This document shows positions 9,907 to 18,761 of a DNA stretch of 61,242 bases, in pieces. Below the pieces are notes generated by a model. It did no database searches. It was not told the DNA's origin and saw only the letters and a list, made by a program, of their open reading frames with translations. The translations under genes were made by a program, and so were the position numbers. The first letter of the stretch is position 1. Each line of letters starts with the position of its first letter. The DNA is from Janibacter limosus NBRC 16128. GTDB taxonomy: Bacteria; Actinomycetota; Actinomycetes; Actinomycetales; Dermatophilaceae. Location of the stretch: NCBI RefSeq assembly GCF_001570985.1, contig NZ_BCSS01000019.1, positions 1 through 61,242 on the forward strand. The letters are read 5' to 3'.

Positions 9907-10623
9907 ATGACCAAGAAGCAGACGATCCTCGGCCGCGTCAGCCAGCTGGCCAAGGCCAACATCAACTCGCTCCTCGACCGTGCCGAGGACCCCGAGATGA
10001 TGCTCGACCAGCTCGTGCGGGACTACACCAACTCCATCGCCGAGGCCGAGGAGGCCGTGGCCCAGACGATCGCGCACGTGCGGATGGCCGAGGGCGACCT
10101 CAGGTCTGACCAGGAGGCTGCGACCGAGTGGGGCAACAAGGCCGCTGCGGCCGCCAAGAAGGCCGGCGAGCTCAGCGCTGCCGGCGACACTGCGGGCGCG
10201 GACAAGTTCACCAACCTCGCCAAGGTCGCGCTGGGTCGGCAGATCCAGCACGAAAACGAGGCGAAGACGGCAGAGCCGGCCATCACCGCGCAGAACGCCC
10301 AGGTCGAGCAGCTCAAGGCCGGCCTGATCACGATGAAGACCAAGCTGGAGGACCTGAAGTCCCGCCGCTCGGCCCTCGTCGCCCGCGCCCGGAGCGCCGA
10401 GGCCCAGTCCCGCGTCCAGGAGGCCGTCGGCTCGATGGACGTCATGGACCCCACGAGCGACCTCGGGCGCTTCGAGCAGCAGATCCGCGAGCAGGAGGCG
10501 ATGGTCCAGGGCCGCGCCGAGGCCCAGTCGGCCACCCTCGACGACCAGTTCGCCGAGCTCGAGGACCACAGCCAGGACGCCGAGATCGAAGCGCGGCTGG
10601 CTGCCCTGCAGAACCAGGGCTGA
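9907..10623 (+). CDS. pspA: PspA/IM30 (Vipp1) family membrane-stress protein
   Basis: A 238-residue, almost wholly helical protein starting MTKKQTILGRVSQLAKANIN, followed by DRAEDPEMMLDQLVRDY. This is the standard N-terminal amphipathic helix and first coiled-coil helix of the PspA/IM30 family, whose members polymerise on stressed membranes and limit proton leakage. Gln-, Ala- and Glu-rich helices continue to DDQFAELEDHSQDAEIEARL. The start ATG at 9907 has a perfect AGGAGG at 9893-9898. It lies directly downstream of the TPM-domain gene on the same strand and ends before a strong bidirectional hairpin, so the two genes probably form one unit. No PspF-like activator is nearby, as usual outside proteobacteria. 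Confidence 0.93.
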   Translation: MTKKQTILGRVSQLAKANINSLLDRAEDPEMMLDQLVRDYTNSIAEAEEAVAQTIAHVRMAEGDLRSDQEAATEWGNKAAAAAKKAGELSAAGDTAGADKFTNLAKVALGRQIQHENEAKTAEPAITAQNAQVEQLKAGLITMKTKLEDLKSRRSALVARARSAEAQSRVQEAVGSMDVMDPTSDLGRFEQQIREQEAMVQGRAEAQSATLDDQFAELEDHSQDAEIEARLAALQNQG

Positions 10624-10660
10624 GGCCCGCCCCACCCGTCACTCGATTCTCGGGTGACCC

Positions 10661-10714
10661 GAGAAGCACCGCCGTCGCAAGGGTTTTCACACCCTGGTGA
10701 CGGCGGTGTTTCTC
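10661..10714. terminator. Bidirectional terminator between pspA and pth
   Basis: Sixteen-base arms 10661-10676 and 10699-10714 pair completely with one G-U. The interior contains a second small stem (AGGGT/ACCCT). It lies in the 116-base gap between the convergent genes pspA and pth and can serve both. Confidence 0.8.
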
Positions 10715-10739
10715 ATGTCGATCTGACGCTTCGTGCCCC

Positions 10740-11330
10740 TCAAGGACGCGGCGCGTGCACGACCTGCTGGGCGTCGGTCAGGCCCTTGGCGATGAGCAGC
10801 TCGACGGCATCAGCAGCGTCGTCGACGAGGAAGGGCAGCTCCTTGCGCTCCGTCGACGAGAAGTCCTTCAGCACATAGGACGCGGCGTCCATGCGGCCGG
10901 GCGGACGGCCGATGCCGATGCGCACGCGCAGGTAGTCCTTGGTCCCGAAGGAGCTGGAGATCGAGCGCAGGCCGTTGTGCCCCCCTTCGCCGCCGCCGAG
11001 CTTGAGGCGCACCTCACCGAAGGGGATGTCCAGCTCGTCGTGCAGGACGATCGTGCGCTCGGGCGGGACGGAGAAGAAGCTCGCGAGCCCCTTGGTGGGG
11101 CCGCCGGAGAGATTCATGTAGGACTGCGGGATCCCGATGATCGCGCGCGCCCCGGGAGGCGTGCCCAGCCGGATGGACTCGGCGCTCGCGCCGGCCTTGT
11201 GCGCCCGCAGTCGCGCCCCCGCCCGCTCCGCGAGGTGGTCGATGACCATCGCGCCGACGTTGTGCCGGTTGCCGGCGTACTGCGGGCCAGGGTTGCCGAG
11301 GCCGACCACGAGCCAGGTGTCATCACTCAC
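10740..11330 (-). CDS. pth: Peptidyl-tRNA hydrolase
   Basis: Releases peptides from prematurely dropped peptidyl-tRNAs. The 196-residue protein starts [20 protein letters not shown]. The catalytic His lies in [15 protein letters not shown] follows, the catalytic Asp is in [15 protein letters not shown], and the Asn of [11 protein letters not shown] completes the site. GTG 11330 is the start; there is no good ribosome site, but a -10-like TAGAGT ends 8 bases before it, so the mRNA may be leaderless. In actinobacteria pth usually sits next to the L25 gene rplY, as here, although a small plus-strand gene is interposed between them in this window. Confidence 0.96.
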   Translation of the reverse strand: MSDDTWLVVGLGNPGPQYAGNRHNVGAMVIDHLAERAGARLRAHKAGASAESIRLGTPPGARAIIGIPQSYMNLSGGPTKGLASFFSVPPERTIVLHDELDIPFGEVRLKLGGGEGGHNGLRSISSSFGTKDYLRVRIGIGRPPGRMDAASYVLKDFSSTERKELPFLVDDAADAVELLIAKGLTDAQQVVHAPRP

Positions 11331-11338
11331 GGGGCCCC

Positions 11339-11344
11339 ACTCTA
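11339..11344 (-). promoter_or_regulatory. -10 element of a leaderless pth transcript
   Basis: TAGAGT (TANNNT class) ends 8 bases upstream of the pth GTG start. No -35 is obvious. The same hexamer stands 6 bases before rsmA. Confidence 0.45.
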
Positions 11345-11443
11345 GGCAATGACGAGCGGAGGTCCGCACGTCCCACCACAGGTATCCACAGTCGACGGCT
11401 GCCCGCCCTGCGAGGCGGTCGCCCGCGTGGCAACGTCCTGAGC

Positions 11444-11857
11444 ATGGCTCTTGGTTCGCACCTCCGTCCCGACCCGACCACCCGAGAGGAGTTCGACATC
11501 CGGGCTCGCAACGCCCGCATGCGCATGGCCACCATCGGTCGCCGCCTCGACAACGTGCACAACCACCCCCACAACGACCTGACGCCGGACGACATCGTGG
11601 CTCTGCACGAGCGACTCGCAGCGGCCCGGGCCGGGCTGGATCTCGCGGAGCAGCAGGTGGAGTCGAACCCGTCGCAGGCGGCCCTGCTGCTCGACGAGGT
11701 CACGGAGCTGGCCGATGGCATCGGGGACCTGGCCCTCATCCGCACTCCGGTACCCGGGCCGACCAGCCCGGGTCTCCTGGACAGCCGTCCTGGGTCGACA
11801 CCGATCCTCGACGCCATCTTCTGGCTCATCGACGGCGGGTTCTTCCGCCGACGCTGA
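11444..11857 (+). CDS. Hypothetical protein, helical, 137 residues
   Basis: No family recognised. The protein starts [18 protein letters not shown], has a long charged helix ([18 protein letters not shown]), a His/Asn-rich turn ([13 protein letters not shown]), a second helix rich in Ala/Glu ([19 protein letters not shown]), and ends with a Pro/Gly-rich segment and the hydrophobic [15 protein letters not shown]. There is no signal peptide or classical membrane span, though the C-terminus could touch the membrane. It is convergent with rplY and separated from it by a perfect hairpin. The intact frame, clean boundaries and dedicated terminator support it as a real gene. No convincing ribosome site is seen; a CAACGT 7 bases upstream could be a leaderless -10. 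Confidence 0.6.
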   Translation: MALGSHLRPDPTTREEFDIRARNARMRMATIGRRLDNVHNHPHNDLTPDDIVALHERLAAARAGLDLAEQQVESNPSQAALLLDEVTELADGIGDLALIRTPVPGPTSPGLLDSRPGSTPILDAIFWLIDGGFFRRR

Positions 11858-11873
11858 CACGAGCGGACAGACG

Positions 11874-11907
11874 AAGGGCGGGACCTCCGTGTGGAGGTCC
11901 CGCCCTT
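11874..11907. terminator. Bidirectional terminator, hypothetical gene / rplY
   Basis: A perfect 15-base stem (11874-11888 with 11893-11907) closes a GTGT tetraloop. It lies between two convergent genes and ends 15 bases from the rplY stop. Confidence 0.85.
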
Positions 11908-11922
11908 GCGGGTGCGTGTGGG

Positions 11923-12600
11923 TCACTCCTTGTCGGAGGACTCCTCGCCACCCTCGGTGGACTCGGCGGCCTCGGTGGCCTCGCCCTCGGGTGCGTCGTG
12001 CTCGATGCCGGCCTCGGCCTCGGCGTCGGCGAGCTCGGCCTCGAGCTCGTCCGCGGAGATCTGCTGGGTGATGTTGACGACGAGCAGCTCCGGGTCGGAG
12101 GCGAGCGTCGCGCCGGCAGGCATCTCGACGTCGCTGGCGTGGATCATCGTGCCGATCGCGAGGCCCTCGACGGAGACGATGAGGCTGTCGGGCAGGTTGG
12201 TGACGTCGGCCTCGATCTCGAGGGTCTGGGTGTCGACCGTGACGATGGTCTCGGGAGCAGCGTCGCCCTCGATGTGGACGGCGACCTCGACGATGACCTT
12301 TTCGCCGCGCTTGACCATGACGAGGTCAACGTGCTCGATGATCGGCTTGATCGGGTCGCGCTGGACGTCCTTGGCCAGAGCCAGCTGGTCGGCCTCGCCC
12401 TCGACGGCGATGGTGAGCAGCGCGTTGGGGTTCTTCAGCGCCTGGAAGGTGCTGTGGAAGGGCAGCGCGAGGTGGATCGGGGCCTCGCCGTGGCCGTAGA
12501 GGACGGCCGGGACCTTGTTGGCACGGCGCAGCTTGCGGGCAGCGCCCTTGCCGAACTCGTTGCGCAGCTCGGAGTCGATGCGGATCTCGTCGTGGGCCAT
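11923..12600 (-). CDS. rplY: 50S ribosomal protein L25/general stress protein Ctc
   Basis: Binds 5S rRNA in the large ribosomal subunit. The 225 residues show the long (Ctc/TL5) form. The 5S-binding domain starts MAHDEIRIDSELRNEFGKGA, then ARKLRRANKVPAVLYGHG. A second beta domain runs from about residue 100 (VEVAVHIEGDAAPETIV) to about 185. The last 40 residues form an acidic tail of Glu/Ala/Asp (AEAEAGIEHDAPEGEATEAAE). Long acidic tails of this kind are common in actinobacterial L25. ATG 12600 is preceded by AAGGAG. The 186 bases upstream, up to the EamA gene, show no further gene and no clear -35/-10 pair. Confidence 0.96.
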   Translation of the reverse strand: MAHDEIRIDSELRNEFGKGAARKLRRANKVPAVLYGHGEAPIHLALPFHSTFQALKNPNALLTIAVEGEADQLALAKDVQRDPIKPIIEHVDLVMVKRGEKVIVEVAVHIEGDAAPETIVTVDTQTLEIEADVTNLPDSLIVSVEGLAIGTMIHASDVEMPAGATLASDPELLVVNITQQISADELEAELADAEAEAGIEHDAPEGEATEAAESTEGGEESSDKE

Positions 12601-12786
12601 GTGGTGCTCCTTGTGGTGGTTCGGCCCGCGCAGGGGAGCGGGCAATGTCTCGTGGATGCGGTGGCCTCGGCGTGGGACGCGGCGCGGACGGGATGTCGAC
12701 GCGCAGGCAAACCCACGGGGCGGCACCGCGTCGATCACGGATCGCTGCGACCGTGCAGCGTCCCTCGCCGAGGCAACCCCGAGAGA

Positions 12787-13818
12787 CTAGTGGACCTGCT
12801 CCGACACAGCAAGGTCGGACTCCGGCCCCTCCTCATCGACGCCCAGCAGCAGGCCGCCCAGGTCATCGGTGGGGAGCGGGAGACCGGAGCGCTCCCCTTC
12901 GCCCAGCTTGACCGCGACGACCCCCGCGAGGACCGCCACTCCCCCGACGATCTGCACCGGCGACATCGCTTCGCCGACGATCAGCCAGGCGAAGACGACG
13001 GCAAAGAGCACCTCGCTCAGGCCGACGAAGGAGGCGACCGTCCCGCCGAGCAGGCGCGCTGCGGCGATGCCGGAGACATAGGCGACGGCGCCCGCGACGA
13101 TGGACAGCTCGACGATCGGGACCCACCACGGGGCAGACCATCCGGCGAGGTCGACCGGGGAGGTGTTGGCCGTCATCGGCAGCAGGCCGAGCGCTGCGGC
13201 GAGCAGCAGGCTCACGGCCCCCACGGCCAGCCCCGCCCCCGCGAAGCCAATCGGCGGGAGTGCGTCCTGCTCGTCCGCGGCCACGAGGAAGAAGATGACG
13301 AGACCAACGGCCGCGAGCAGACCCCACAGCACCCCGACCAGGTCGAGCTGGGCTCCCGACGCGACGTCGAGGACGAGGACGAGCCCGAGGACGGCCGCGG
13401 CGACACCGGCTGTGGTGAGCGGTGAGGGACGCCGGCCGTGGCGGGCCCAGACCCATCCCACGATGAGCACGGGCGCGAGGTACTCGAGCAGCAGGGCCAC
13501 GCCGACCGACAGGTGGTCGATCGCCATGAAGTAGGCGAACTGGCACCCGGCCACGGCAAAGAGTCCGTAGGCGAGGATGCGCCATGCGTTGCGGCGCACG
13601 AGGTGCCACTGGCCACGCATGGCGATGACCGCCGGGACGAGCAGGACCAACGCCGCCCCCGCGATCCGGAGCGTGACGATCGCGCCGGGGCTCCAGCCGG
13701 TCGCCAGCAGCGAGGCGCCGAAGGTGCCCGATGAGCCGAAGGTCGCGGCCGAGAAGAGTGCGACGAGCAGCCCCACGGCGAAGGGGGCCCGCTGTGGGGT
13801 GGAGATGGCGGCCGCCAT
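12787..13818 (-). CDS. EamA/DMT-family transporter (RhtA-like exporter)
   Basis: An integral membrane protein of 343 residues with ten predicted helices arranged as two EamA repeats: FAVGLLVALFSAATFGSSG to GLVLVLDVASGA, then LVGVLWGLLAAVGLVIFFL to VGGVAVLAGVVAVKLGEGE. It resembles amino-acid or metabolite exporters of the drug/metabolite superfamily; the substrate cannot be read from sequence. A charged C-terminal tail follows. ATG 13818 has AAGGAG 5 bases upstream, which beats the ATG at 13836. The gene is divergent from a CGNR regulator 73 bases away. That arrangement usually means the regulator controls the exporter, and CGTCAT/ATGACG half-sites (13831-13836, 13858-13863) lie between them. 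Confidence 0.85.
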   Translation of the reverse strand: MAAAISTPQRAPFAVGLLVALFSAATFGSSGTFGASLLATGWSPGAIVTLRIAGAALVLLVPAVIAMRGQWHLVRRNAWRILAYGLFAVAGCQFAYFMAIDHLSVGVALLLEYLAPVLIVGWVWARHGRRPSPLTTAGVAAAVLGLVLVLDVASGAQLDLVGVLWGLLAAVGLVIFFLVAADEQDALPPIGFAGAGLAVGAVSLLLAAALGLLPMTANTSPVDLAGWSAPWWVPIVELSIVAGAVAYVSGIAAARLLGGTVASFVGLSEVLFAVVFAWLIVGEAMSPVQIVGGVAVLAGVVAVKLGEGERSGLPLPTDDLGGLLLGVDEEGPESDLAVSEQVH

Positions 13819-13891
13819 GGCTGCTCCTTGCGTCATGAGTCACGTAACCTGATGGTGATGACGCTAGACCTCGACGACGTCAGGAGTCAAC

Positions 13892-14449
13892 ATGGCCTTT
13901 GCCCATGACACAGACATCGCTCTGCGCACGGCGGCCGCCGTGGTCAACACCGCCCCCGGCACTCGGGCCGACCGCGCGGTGGACACCCTCTCGACCGCCG
14001 AGTCCCTCCAGGAGTTCTACGAGACCTGGGGGTGGACCGGACGACTCGACGGGGACGCGAGCGAGCTGGAGCAGGCACGTGCGCTGCGCGGTCGGCTGCG
14101 GGCACTGTGGCTGGCCGCCGACGACGCGCACGCCGTCGCCGACCTCGTCAACGAGCTGCTGCGGACGGGCCACGCCCTCCCCCAGCTCGTCGAGCACGGC
14201 GAGTACGGCTGGCACATCCACGCGACGGACGGGGACGCCCCCTTCGCCCGGCGGATGCAGGTCGAGGCCGCCATGGCCGTCGTCGACGTCATCCGTGCCG
14301 GTGAGCTCTCCCGACTGAGGGTCTGCGCCGCGGACGACTGCGACGACGTGCTCGTCGACCTCTCCCGCAACCGCAGCAAGCGCTACTGCGACAGCGGCTG
14401 CGGCAACCGGCTCGCCGCCGCTGCCTATCGGTCGCGGCAAGGCGGCTGA
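13892..14449 (+). CDS. CGNR zinc-finger (ABATE-type) transcriptional regulator
   Basis: 185 residues. The N-terminal helical domain (LRTAAAVVNTAPGTRADR, then ESLQEFYETWGW) resembles the ABATE ligand-binding domain found in this family. The C-terminal finger has Cys145 and Cys150 (CAADDC), the basic stretch LSRNRSKRYC with Cys166, and CGNR with Cys170, so all four zinc ligands and the signature are present. Such proteins are stress-linked DNA-binding regulators. AGGAG lies 6 bases before ATG 13892. It is divergent from the EamA exporter and ends just before a strong hairpin shared with prs. Target and inducer are unknown. Confidence 0.85.
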   Translation: MAFAHDTDIALRTAAAVVNTAPGTRADRAVDTLSTAESLQEFYETWGWTGRLDGDASELEQARALRGRLRALWLAADDAHAVADLVNELLRTGHALPQLVEHGEYGWHIHATDGDAPFARRMQVEAAMAVVDVIRAGELSRLRVCAADDCDDVLVDLSRNRSKRYCDSGCGNRLAAAAYRSRQGG

Positions 14450-14472
14450 GCCTCCCTCGCCGCGGGATGCAG

Positions 14473-14504
14473 CGAGCCCCGCAGCCGGGCGGCTGCGGGG
14501 CTCG
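14473..14504. terminator. Bidirectional terminator, CGNR gene / prs
   Basis: A perfect 14-base stem (14473-14486 with 14491-14504) around GGGC, placed between two convergent genes. Confidence 0.85.
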
Positions 14505-14517
14505 TGTCGTGCTGGGG

Positions 14518-15489
14518 TCAGTTGAAGAGGCTGGTGACCGAGCCGTCCTCGAAGACCTCGCGGATCGCGCGGGAGACGAGCGGGGCGATCGACAGGACCG
14601 TCAGGTCATCGAACTTCTGCTCGTCGAGGAGCGGGAGGGTGTCGGTGACGATGACCTCCTCGGCAGCACAGGCCTGCATGCGCTCGACGGCGGGGCCGGA
14701 GAAGATCGCGTGCGTGGCGGCGATGATGACTCCGGCGGCACCGTCCTCCATGAGTGCATCAGCGGCCTTGGTGATCGTGCCGGCGGTGTCGATCATGTCG
14801 TCGACGAGCACGCACCAGCGGCCCTCGACCTCACCGACCACGCGGTTGGCGACGGACTCGTTGGGACGGTCGATGTTGCGCGTCTTGTGGATGAAGGCCA
14901 GCGGCACACCGCCGAGCTGACGCGACCACTGCTCGGCAACCTTGATCCGGCCGGCGTCCGGGGAGACGACGGCGAGCTGGCGGTCGCCGTACTTCTCGGA
15001 GACATAGGTGGCCAGGATCCGCCGAGCCATCAGGTGGTCGACCGGCCCGTCGAAGAAGCCCTGGATCTGGTCGGTGTGCAGGTCGACCGTGATCAGGCGG
15101 TCAGCACCCGCCGTCTTGAACATGTCGGCCATGAGGCGCGCGGAGATCGGCTCGCGACCGCGGTGCTTCTTGTCCTGGCGGGCATAGCCGTAGAAGGGCA
15201 TCACCACGGTGATCCGCTTGGCGCTGGCGCGCTTGAGGGCGTCGACCATGAGCAGCTGCTCCATGATCGCCTCGTTGATCGGGGTGGAGTGGCTCTGCAG
15301 GACGAAGGCGTCGCAGCCGCGCACCGACTCCTCGTAGCGCACATAGATCTCGCCGTTGGCGAAGTCGTAGGCGCTCGTGGGCACCAGCTCGATGTCGAGC
15401 TCCGCCGCAACGGCGTTGGCCAACGCCGGGTGGGTGCGTCCGGTGAAGACCATGAGGTTCTTCTCCGGGGTCCTGTGGATGCCGGTCAC
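14518..15489 (-). CDS. prs: Ribose-phosphate pyrophosphokinase (PRPP synthase)
   Basis: Makes PRPP from ribose-5-phosphate and ATP for nucleotide, His, Trp and NAD synthesis. The 323-residue class I enzyme shows MVFTGRTHPALANAVAAEL, the flexible-loop region YGYARQDKKHRGREPISA, the VDLHTDQIQGFF Mg site and the PRPP-binding loop VLVDDMIDTAGTITKAA. The start GTG at 15489 overlaps the glmU stop as GTGA, so translation is coupled. The glmU-prs pair is standard in actinobacteria and puts two sugar-phosphate/nucleotide enzymes in one unit. A hairpin follows the gene. Confidence 0.97.
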   Translation of the reverse strand: MTGIHRTPEKNLMVFTGRTHPALANAVAAELDIELVPTSAYDFANGEIYVRYEESVRGCDAFVLQSHSTPINEAIMEQLLMVDALKRASAKRITVVMPFYGYARQDKKHRGREPISARLMADMFKTAGADRLITVDLHTDQIQGFFDGPVDHLMARRILATYVSEKYGDRQLAVVSPDAGRIKVAEQWSRQLGGVPLAFIHKTRNIDRPNESVANRVVGEVEGRWCVLVDDMIDTAGTITKAADALMEDGAAGVIIAATHAIFSGPAVERMQACAAEEVIVTDTLPLLDEQKFDDLTVLSIAPLVSRAIREVFEDGSVTSLFN

Positions 15490-16970
15490 TGGGGTGCCTC
15501 GCTGCTCTCGGGGGTGGGTTCGGTCGAAGGGGGCTGTGTCGCGGCCTGTGCGGCAGCGTCGGTGGAGGTTCCGGCTCGGTGCGTGGCGACCCAGCCGTCG
15601 ATGTTGCGCTGGCGACCACGGGCGATCCCGAGCTGTCCGGCGCCGACGGCGTCAGTGAGGGCCGAACCGGCGGCCACGTAGGCACCGTCAGCGACCTCCA
15701 CCGGGGCGATGAGCACGGTGTCGGACCCGACGAAGGAGTGCTTGCCGATGACGGTCTGGTGCTTGTTGACCCCGTCGTAGTTGGCGAAGATCGTGCCGGC
15801 GCCGATGTTGGCCCCCTCCCCGATCACGGCGTCGCCGGCGTACGTGAGGTGCGGGACCTTGGCCCCGTCGCCGATCTTGGCGTTCTTGGTCTCGACGAAG
15901 CCGCCGATCTTCCCCTGCGCCCCGAGCTCGGTGCCCGGACGCAGGTAGGAGAAGGGCCCGACCGTGGCACCCGCACCGATGACGGCCAGGTGGCCCTCGG
16001 CGCGCTTGACCTCGGCGCCGTCGCCGACCTCGCAGTCGGTGAGGGTGACGTCCGGACCGATCCTCGCCTCGGCGCCGATGCTCGTGGCGCCCAGCAGCTG
16101 GGTGCCGGGTCGGATCGTCGTGTCCTGGCCGATGGTCACGTCGACGTCGATCCACGTGGTGTCGGGGTCGACGATGGTCACCCCGGCGCGCATGTGGCGC
16201 TCGCAGGTGCGTCGGTTGAGCTCCTTGCCGAGCGTGGCCAGCTGGACGCGGTCGTTGACGCCCTCGGTCTGGTCGAGGTCGGTGAGGACGTGGGCCGCGA
16301 CCGTGCCACCAGCGGCCCGGGCCAGCTGGAGGACATCGGTGAGGTACTTCTCGCCCTGGGCGTTGTCCGAGGTGACATTGGCCAGCTCGCGGCGCAGCAC
16401 CGCGGCGTCGAAGGCGTAGATGCCGGAGTTGATCTCACGGATGCTGCGCTCGGCCTCGGTCGCATCCTTGAACTCCACGATCCGCTCGACATTGCCGTCG
16501 GCGTCGCGCACGATCCGGCCGTACGCCTTGGCATCCGGCAGGACCGAGGTGATGACGGTGACGGCGGCCCGGGCCTCGACGTGCGCGGTGGTGAGCTCGC
16601 TGATCGTCTCTGCGGACAGCAGCGGCACATCGCCCATCGTGACGACCACGATGCCCTCGAGATCGGCGGGCAGCGCCTCCAGGCCGCACTCGACGGCACG
16701 GCCCGTGCCCTTGACCTCGTCCTGGTCGGCCGTGCGGCAGGCGATCTCGAAGCGGGAGCCGTACTCCTCGATGAAGGCAGCGACCCGGTCGCGCTGGTGA
16801 CGGACGACGACGACCGTCTCGCTCGCACCGGCTCCGGCTGCGGCTCGCATCGCGTGCCCGAGGAGCGGGGCTCCGCCGATGGGGTGAAGGACCTTGGGGA
16901 GGGTCGACTTCATCCGGGTGCCCTCGCCAGCGGCGAGGATGATGACTGCGTCGGGACGGACGTCGTTCAC
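15486..16970 (-). CDS. glmU: Bifunctional UDP-GlcNAc pyrophosphorylase / GlcN-1-P acetyltransferase
   Basis: Catalyses the last two steps to UDP-GlcNAc for peptidoglycan. Residues 1-230 form the uridyltransferase with LAAGEGTRMKSTLPKVLH and VVTMGDVPLLS. About residues 250-450 form the left-handed beta-helix acetyltransferase with PFSYLRPGTELG, KIGGFVETKNAKIGDG and ANIGAGTIFANYDGVNKHQT. The last 35 or so residues are a disordered Ala/Thr/Pro/Glu tail, common in this phylum; the tail contains QPPST encoded over one of the repeated CCCCCTTCG motifs. Start GTG 16970. A possible -10 (TACAGT, 17024-17029) lies in the 96-base gap behind ptsP. Confidence 0.97.
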   Translation of the reverse strand: MNDVRPDAVIILAAGEGTRMKSTLPKVLHPIGGAPLLGHAMRAAAGAGASETVVVVRHQRDRVAAFIEEYGSRFEIACRTADQDEVKGTGRAVECGLEALPADLEGIVVVTMGDVPLLSAETISELTTAHVEARAAVTVITSVLPDAKAYGRIVRDADGNVERIVEFKDATEAERSIREINSGIYAFDAAVLRRELANVTSDNAQGEKYLTDVLQLARAAGGTVAAHVLTDLDQTEGVNDRVQLATLGKELNRRTCERHMRAGVTIVDPDTTWIDVDVTIGQDTTIRPGTQLLGATSIGAEARIGPDVTLTDCEVGDGAEVKRAEGHLAVIGAGATVGPFSYLRPGTELGAQGKIGGFVETKNAKIGDGAKVPHLTYAGDAVIGEGANIGAGTIFANYDGVNKHQTVIGKHSFVGSDTVLIAPVEVADGAYVAAGSALTDAVGAGQLGIARGRQRNIDGWVATHRAGTSTDAAAQAATQPPSTEPTPESSEAPQ

Positions 16971-17066
16971 GCGGTGTACTCCGAGGTGTCGGGGGTGCGG
17001 CCAGCCGTCTGGGCCGCCTCGCCACTGTAGCGGCCGAGGGGTCCGGTCCTCGACCCGTGTCCGGGC

Positions 17067-18761
17067 TCAGAGGAGGTCGCGCAGTCCTCCATCGGCCAGT
17101 TCCGTGGCGACCTGCCGGGCATCTGCGGCCGTTCGCGCCTCCCGCACACTGGCTGCGATGCGCTGGCAACCGGGGAGCGAGTGCAGCGACAGCGCGAGGC
17201 GCACCATGGCCACCTTGGATGGCGCCATCGACAGGCTCGAGACCCCGAGGCCCACGAGGACCAGTGCGAGGAGGAGGTCACCCGCCGCCTCGCCACAGAC
17301 CCCGATCGGCGTCCCGGTCCGCGCTCCCCCGTCGCATGCAGCGGCGATGAGATCGAGGACGGCCGGCTGCCAGGGGTCGAGCAGGTCGGAGAGCTCACCC
17401 TGCATGCGGTCTGCGGCGAGCGCGTACTGGGAGAGGTCATTGGTGCCGATGCTCGCGAAGTCCATGTCGGCCAGGACGTGCCGGGAGCGAAGTGCGGCGG
17501 CAGGCACCTCGATCATCACGCCGGCCTTGGGCAGACCGTGCTCACGCACGCGTCGGGCGAACCAGTCCGCCTCCTCGGCGGTGGCCACCATCGGCGCCAT
17601 GACGCGCACATCGGCTCCGGTGTCCTTGGTCGCGACGGCGAGCGCCTCGAGCTGGGTGTCGAGCAGCTCCGGTCGGGCTGCGGACAGCCGCAGGCCGCGG
17701 CGGCCCAGGGCCGGGTTTTCTTCCGGGCCGAGGTCGGCGAAGGCGAGCGGCTTGTCGGCTCCGGCATCGAGCGTGCGCACGACGACGCGGCGGTCCCCGA
17801 AGGGGGTGAGGACCCGTCGATAGACCTCCGCCTGCTCCTCGACGGTCGGGGCGGACGTGGCGGAGAGGAAGACGAACTCGGTGCGGAAGAGGCCGACGCC
17901 CTCGACATCCTGTGCTGCCGCTGCCACCGCATCCTCGACATCGCCGATGTTGGCGAGCAGCGCAACCGCGTGACCGTCGTTGGTCCTCCCCGGGCCGGTG
18001 GAGCCCGACAGCGCCGAGGCCCGGCGCTCACGCCGCGCGGTGAGGTCGGCGACGAAGGCCTCGCTCGGCTCGAGGGTCACGGTTCCCATGTCCCCGTCGA
18101 CGGCAACGTGGGCTCCGGCGACCAGCTCGAGGGCACGGTCGCACTGGACGACCGCAGGGATACCGCGCTGGGCGGCGAGGATCGCGGTGTGGCTCGTCCG
18201 GCCACCCCCGCTGGTGACGATGGCCAGGACGAGTGCCCGGTCGAGGACGGCCGTCTCCGCCGGGGCGAGGTCCTCGGCGACGATGATGCTGGGCTCGTCG
18301 AGGTCCGGCACGCCGGGGGCAGGTACGCCCAGGACCGCGGCGACTGCCCGGGCTCCGACATCACGCAGGTCGGCGACCCGCTCGGCGAAGTACCCACCGA
18401 GGGCCTCGAACTGCACGACGAACTCGGACACCGCCGCCTCGATCGCGGTGGCGGGGCCCTCCCCTTCGCGCAGGTGCTTGCCAGCGGCCTTGAGCAGGCT
18501 CTTGTCCCGGGCGATGAGCGCGGTGGCCATGAGGATCTCGGCAGCGGTGTCCTCCACCCGGCCGGCCCGCTCCTCGAGGTCGCGGGCGACCGACTCGAAG
18601 GCCGCCTTCACCTCGGTGAGCGCCTGCTCCGGATCGGCAGCGGCCGACTCGCCCTCGGGCGCGCGGACGGGCGGGGCGACGAGCACCACCGGACCGTACG
18701 CGCTGCCCGGGGAGACTCCGATGCCGCGACGCGTGCTGTCCTCATCGGCCATCGGGCTCAC
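17067..18761 (-). CDS. ptsP: PTS enzyme I (phosphoenolpyruvate-protein phosphotransferase)
   Basis: Takes phosphate from PEP and hands it to HPr, so it is the first step for every PTS sugar in this cell. 564 residues. The HPr-binding helical domain comes first; the phosphorylated His191 lies in GGGRTSHTAILAAQRG; the PEP-binding barrel carries GVGLFRTEFVFLS, RTLDAGADKPLAF, GRRGLRLSAARPELL, MIEVPAAAL and FASIGTNDLSQYALA, and the catalytic Cys lies in PIGVCGEAAGD. The start GTG 18761 overlaps the HPr stop (GTGA); an ATG three codons in (18752) with AGGGG upstream is a close alternative. It is the last gene of the fructose/general PTS unit. The symbol ptsI is equally used. Confidence 0.96.
   Translation of the reverse strand: MSPMADEDSTRRGIGVSPGSAYGPVVLVAPPVRAPEGESAAADPEQALTEVKAAFESVARDLEERAGRVEDTAAEILMATALIARDKSLLKAAGKHLREGEGPATAIEAAVSEFVVQFEALGGYFAERVADLRDVGARAVAAVLGVPAPGVPDLDEPSIIVAEDLAPAETAVLDRALVLAIVTSGGGRTSHTAILAAQRGIPAVVQCDRALELVAGAHVAVDGDMGTVTLEPSEAFVADLTARRERRASALSGSTGPGRTNDGHAVALLANIGDVEDAVAAAAQDVEGVGLFRTEFVFLSATSAPTVEEQAEVYRRVLTPFGDRRVVVRTLDAGADKPLAFADLGPEENPALGRRGLRLSAARPELLDTQLEALAVATKDTGADVRVMAPMVATAEEADWFARRVREHGLPKAGVMIEVPAAALRSRHVLADMDFASIGTNDLSQYALAADRMQGELSDLLDPWQPAVLDLIAAACDGGARTGTPIGVCGEAAGDLLLALVLVGLGVSSLSMAPSKVAMVRLALSLHSLPGCQRIAASVREARTAADARQVATELADGGLRDLL

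Noticed and set aside
13819-13891. The CGTCAT...ATGACG repeat between EamA and CGNR genes as a firm operator.
   Set aside because: Arms of six bases separated by 21 bases are weak evidence; mentioned only as a possibility in the gene entries.
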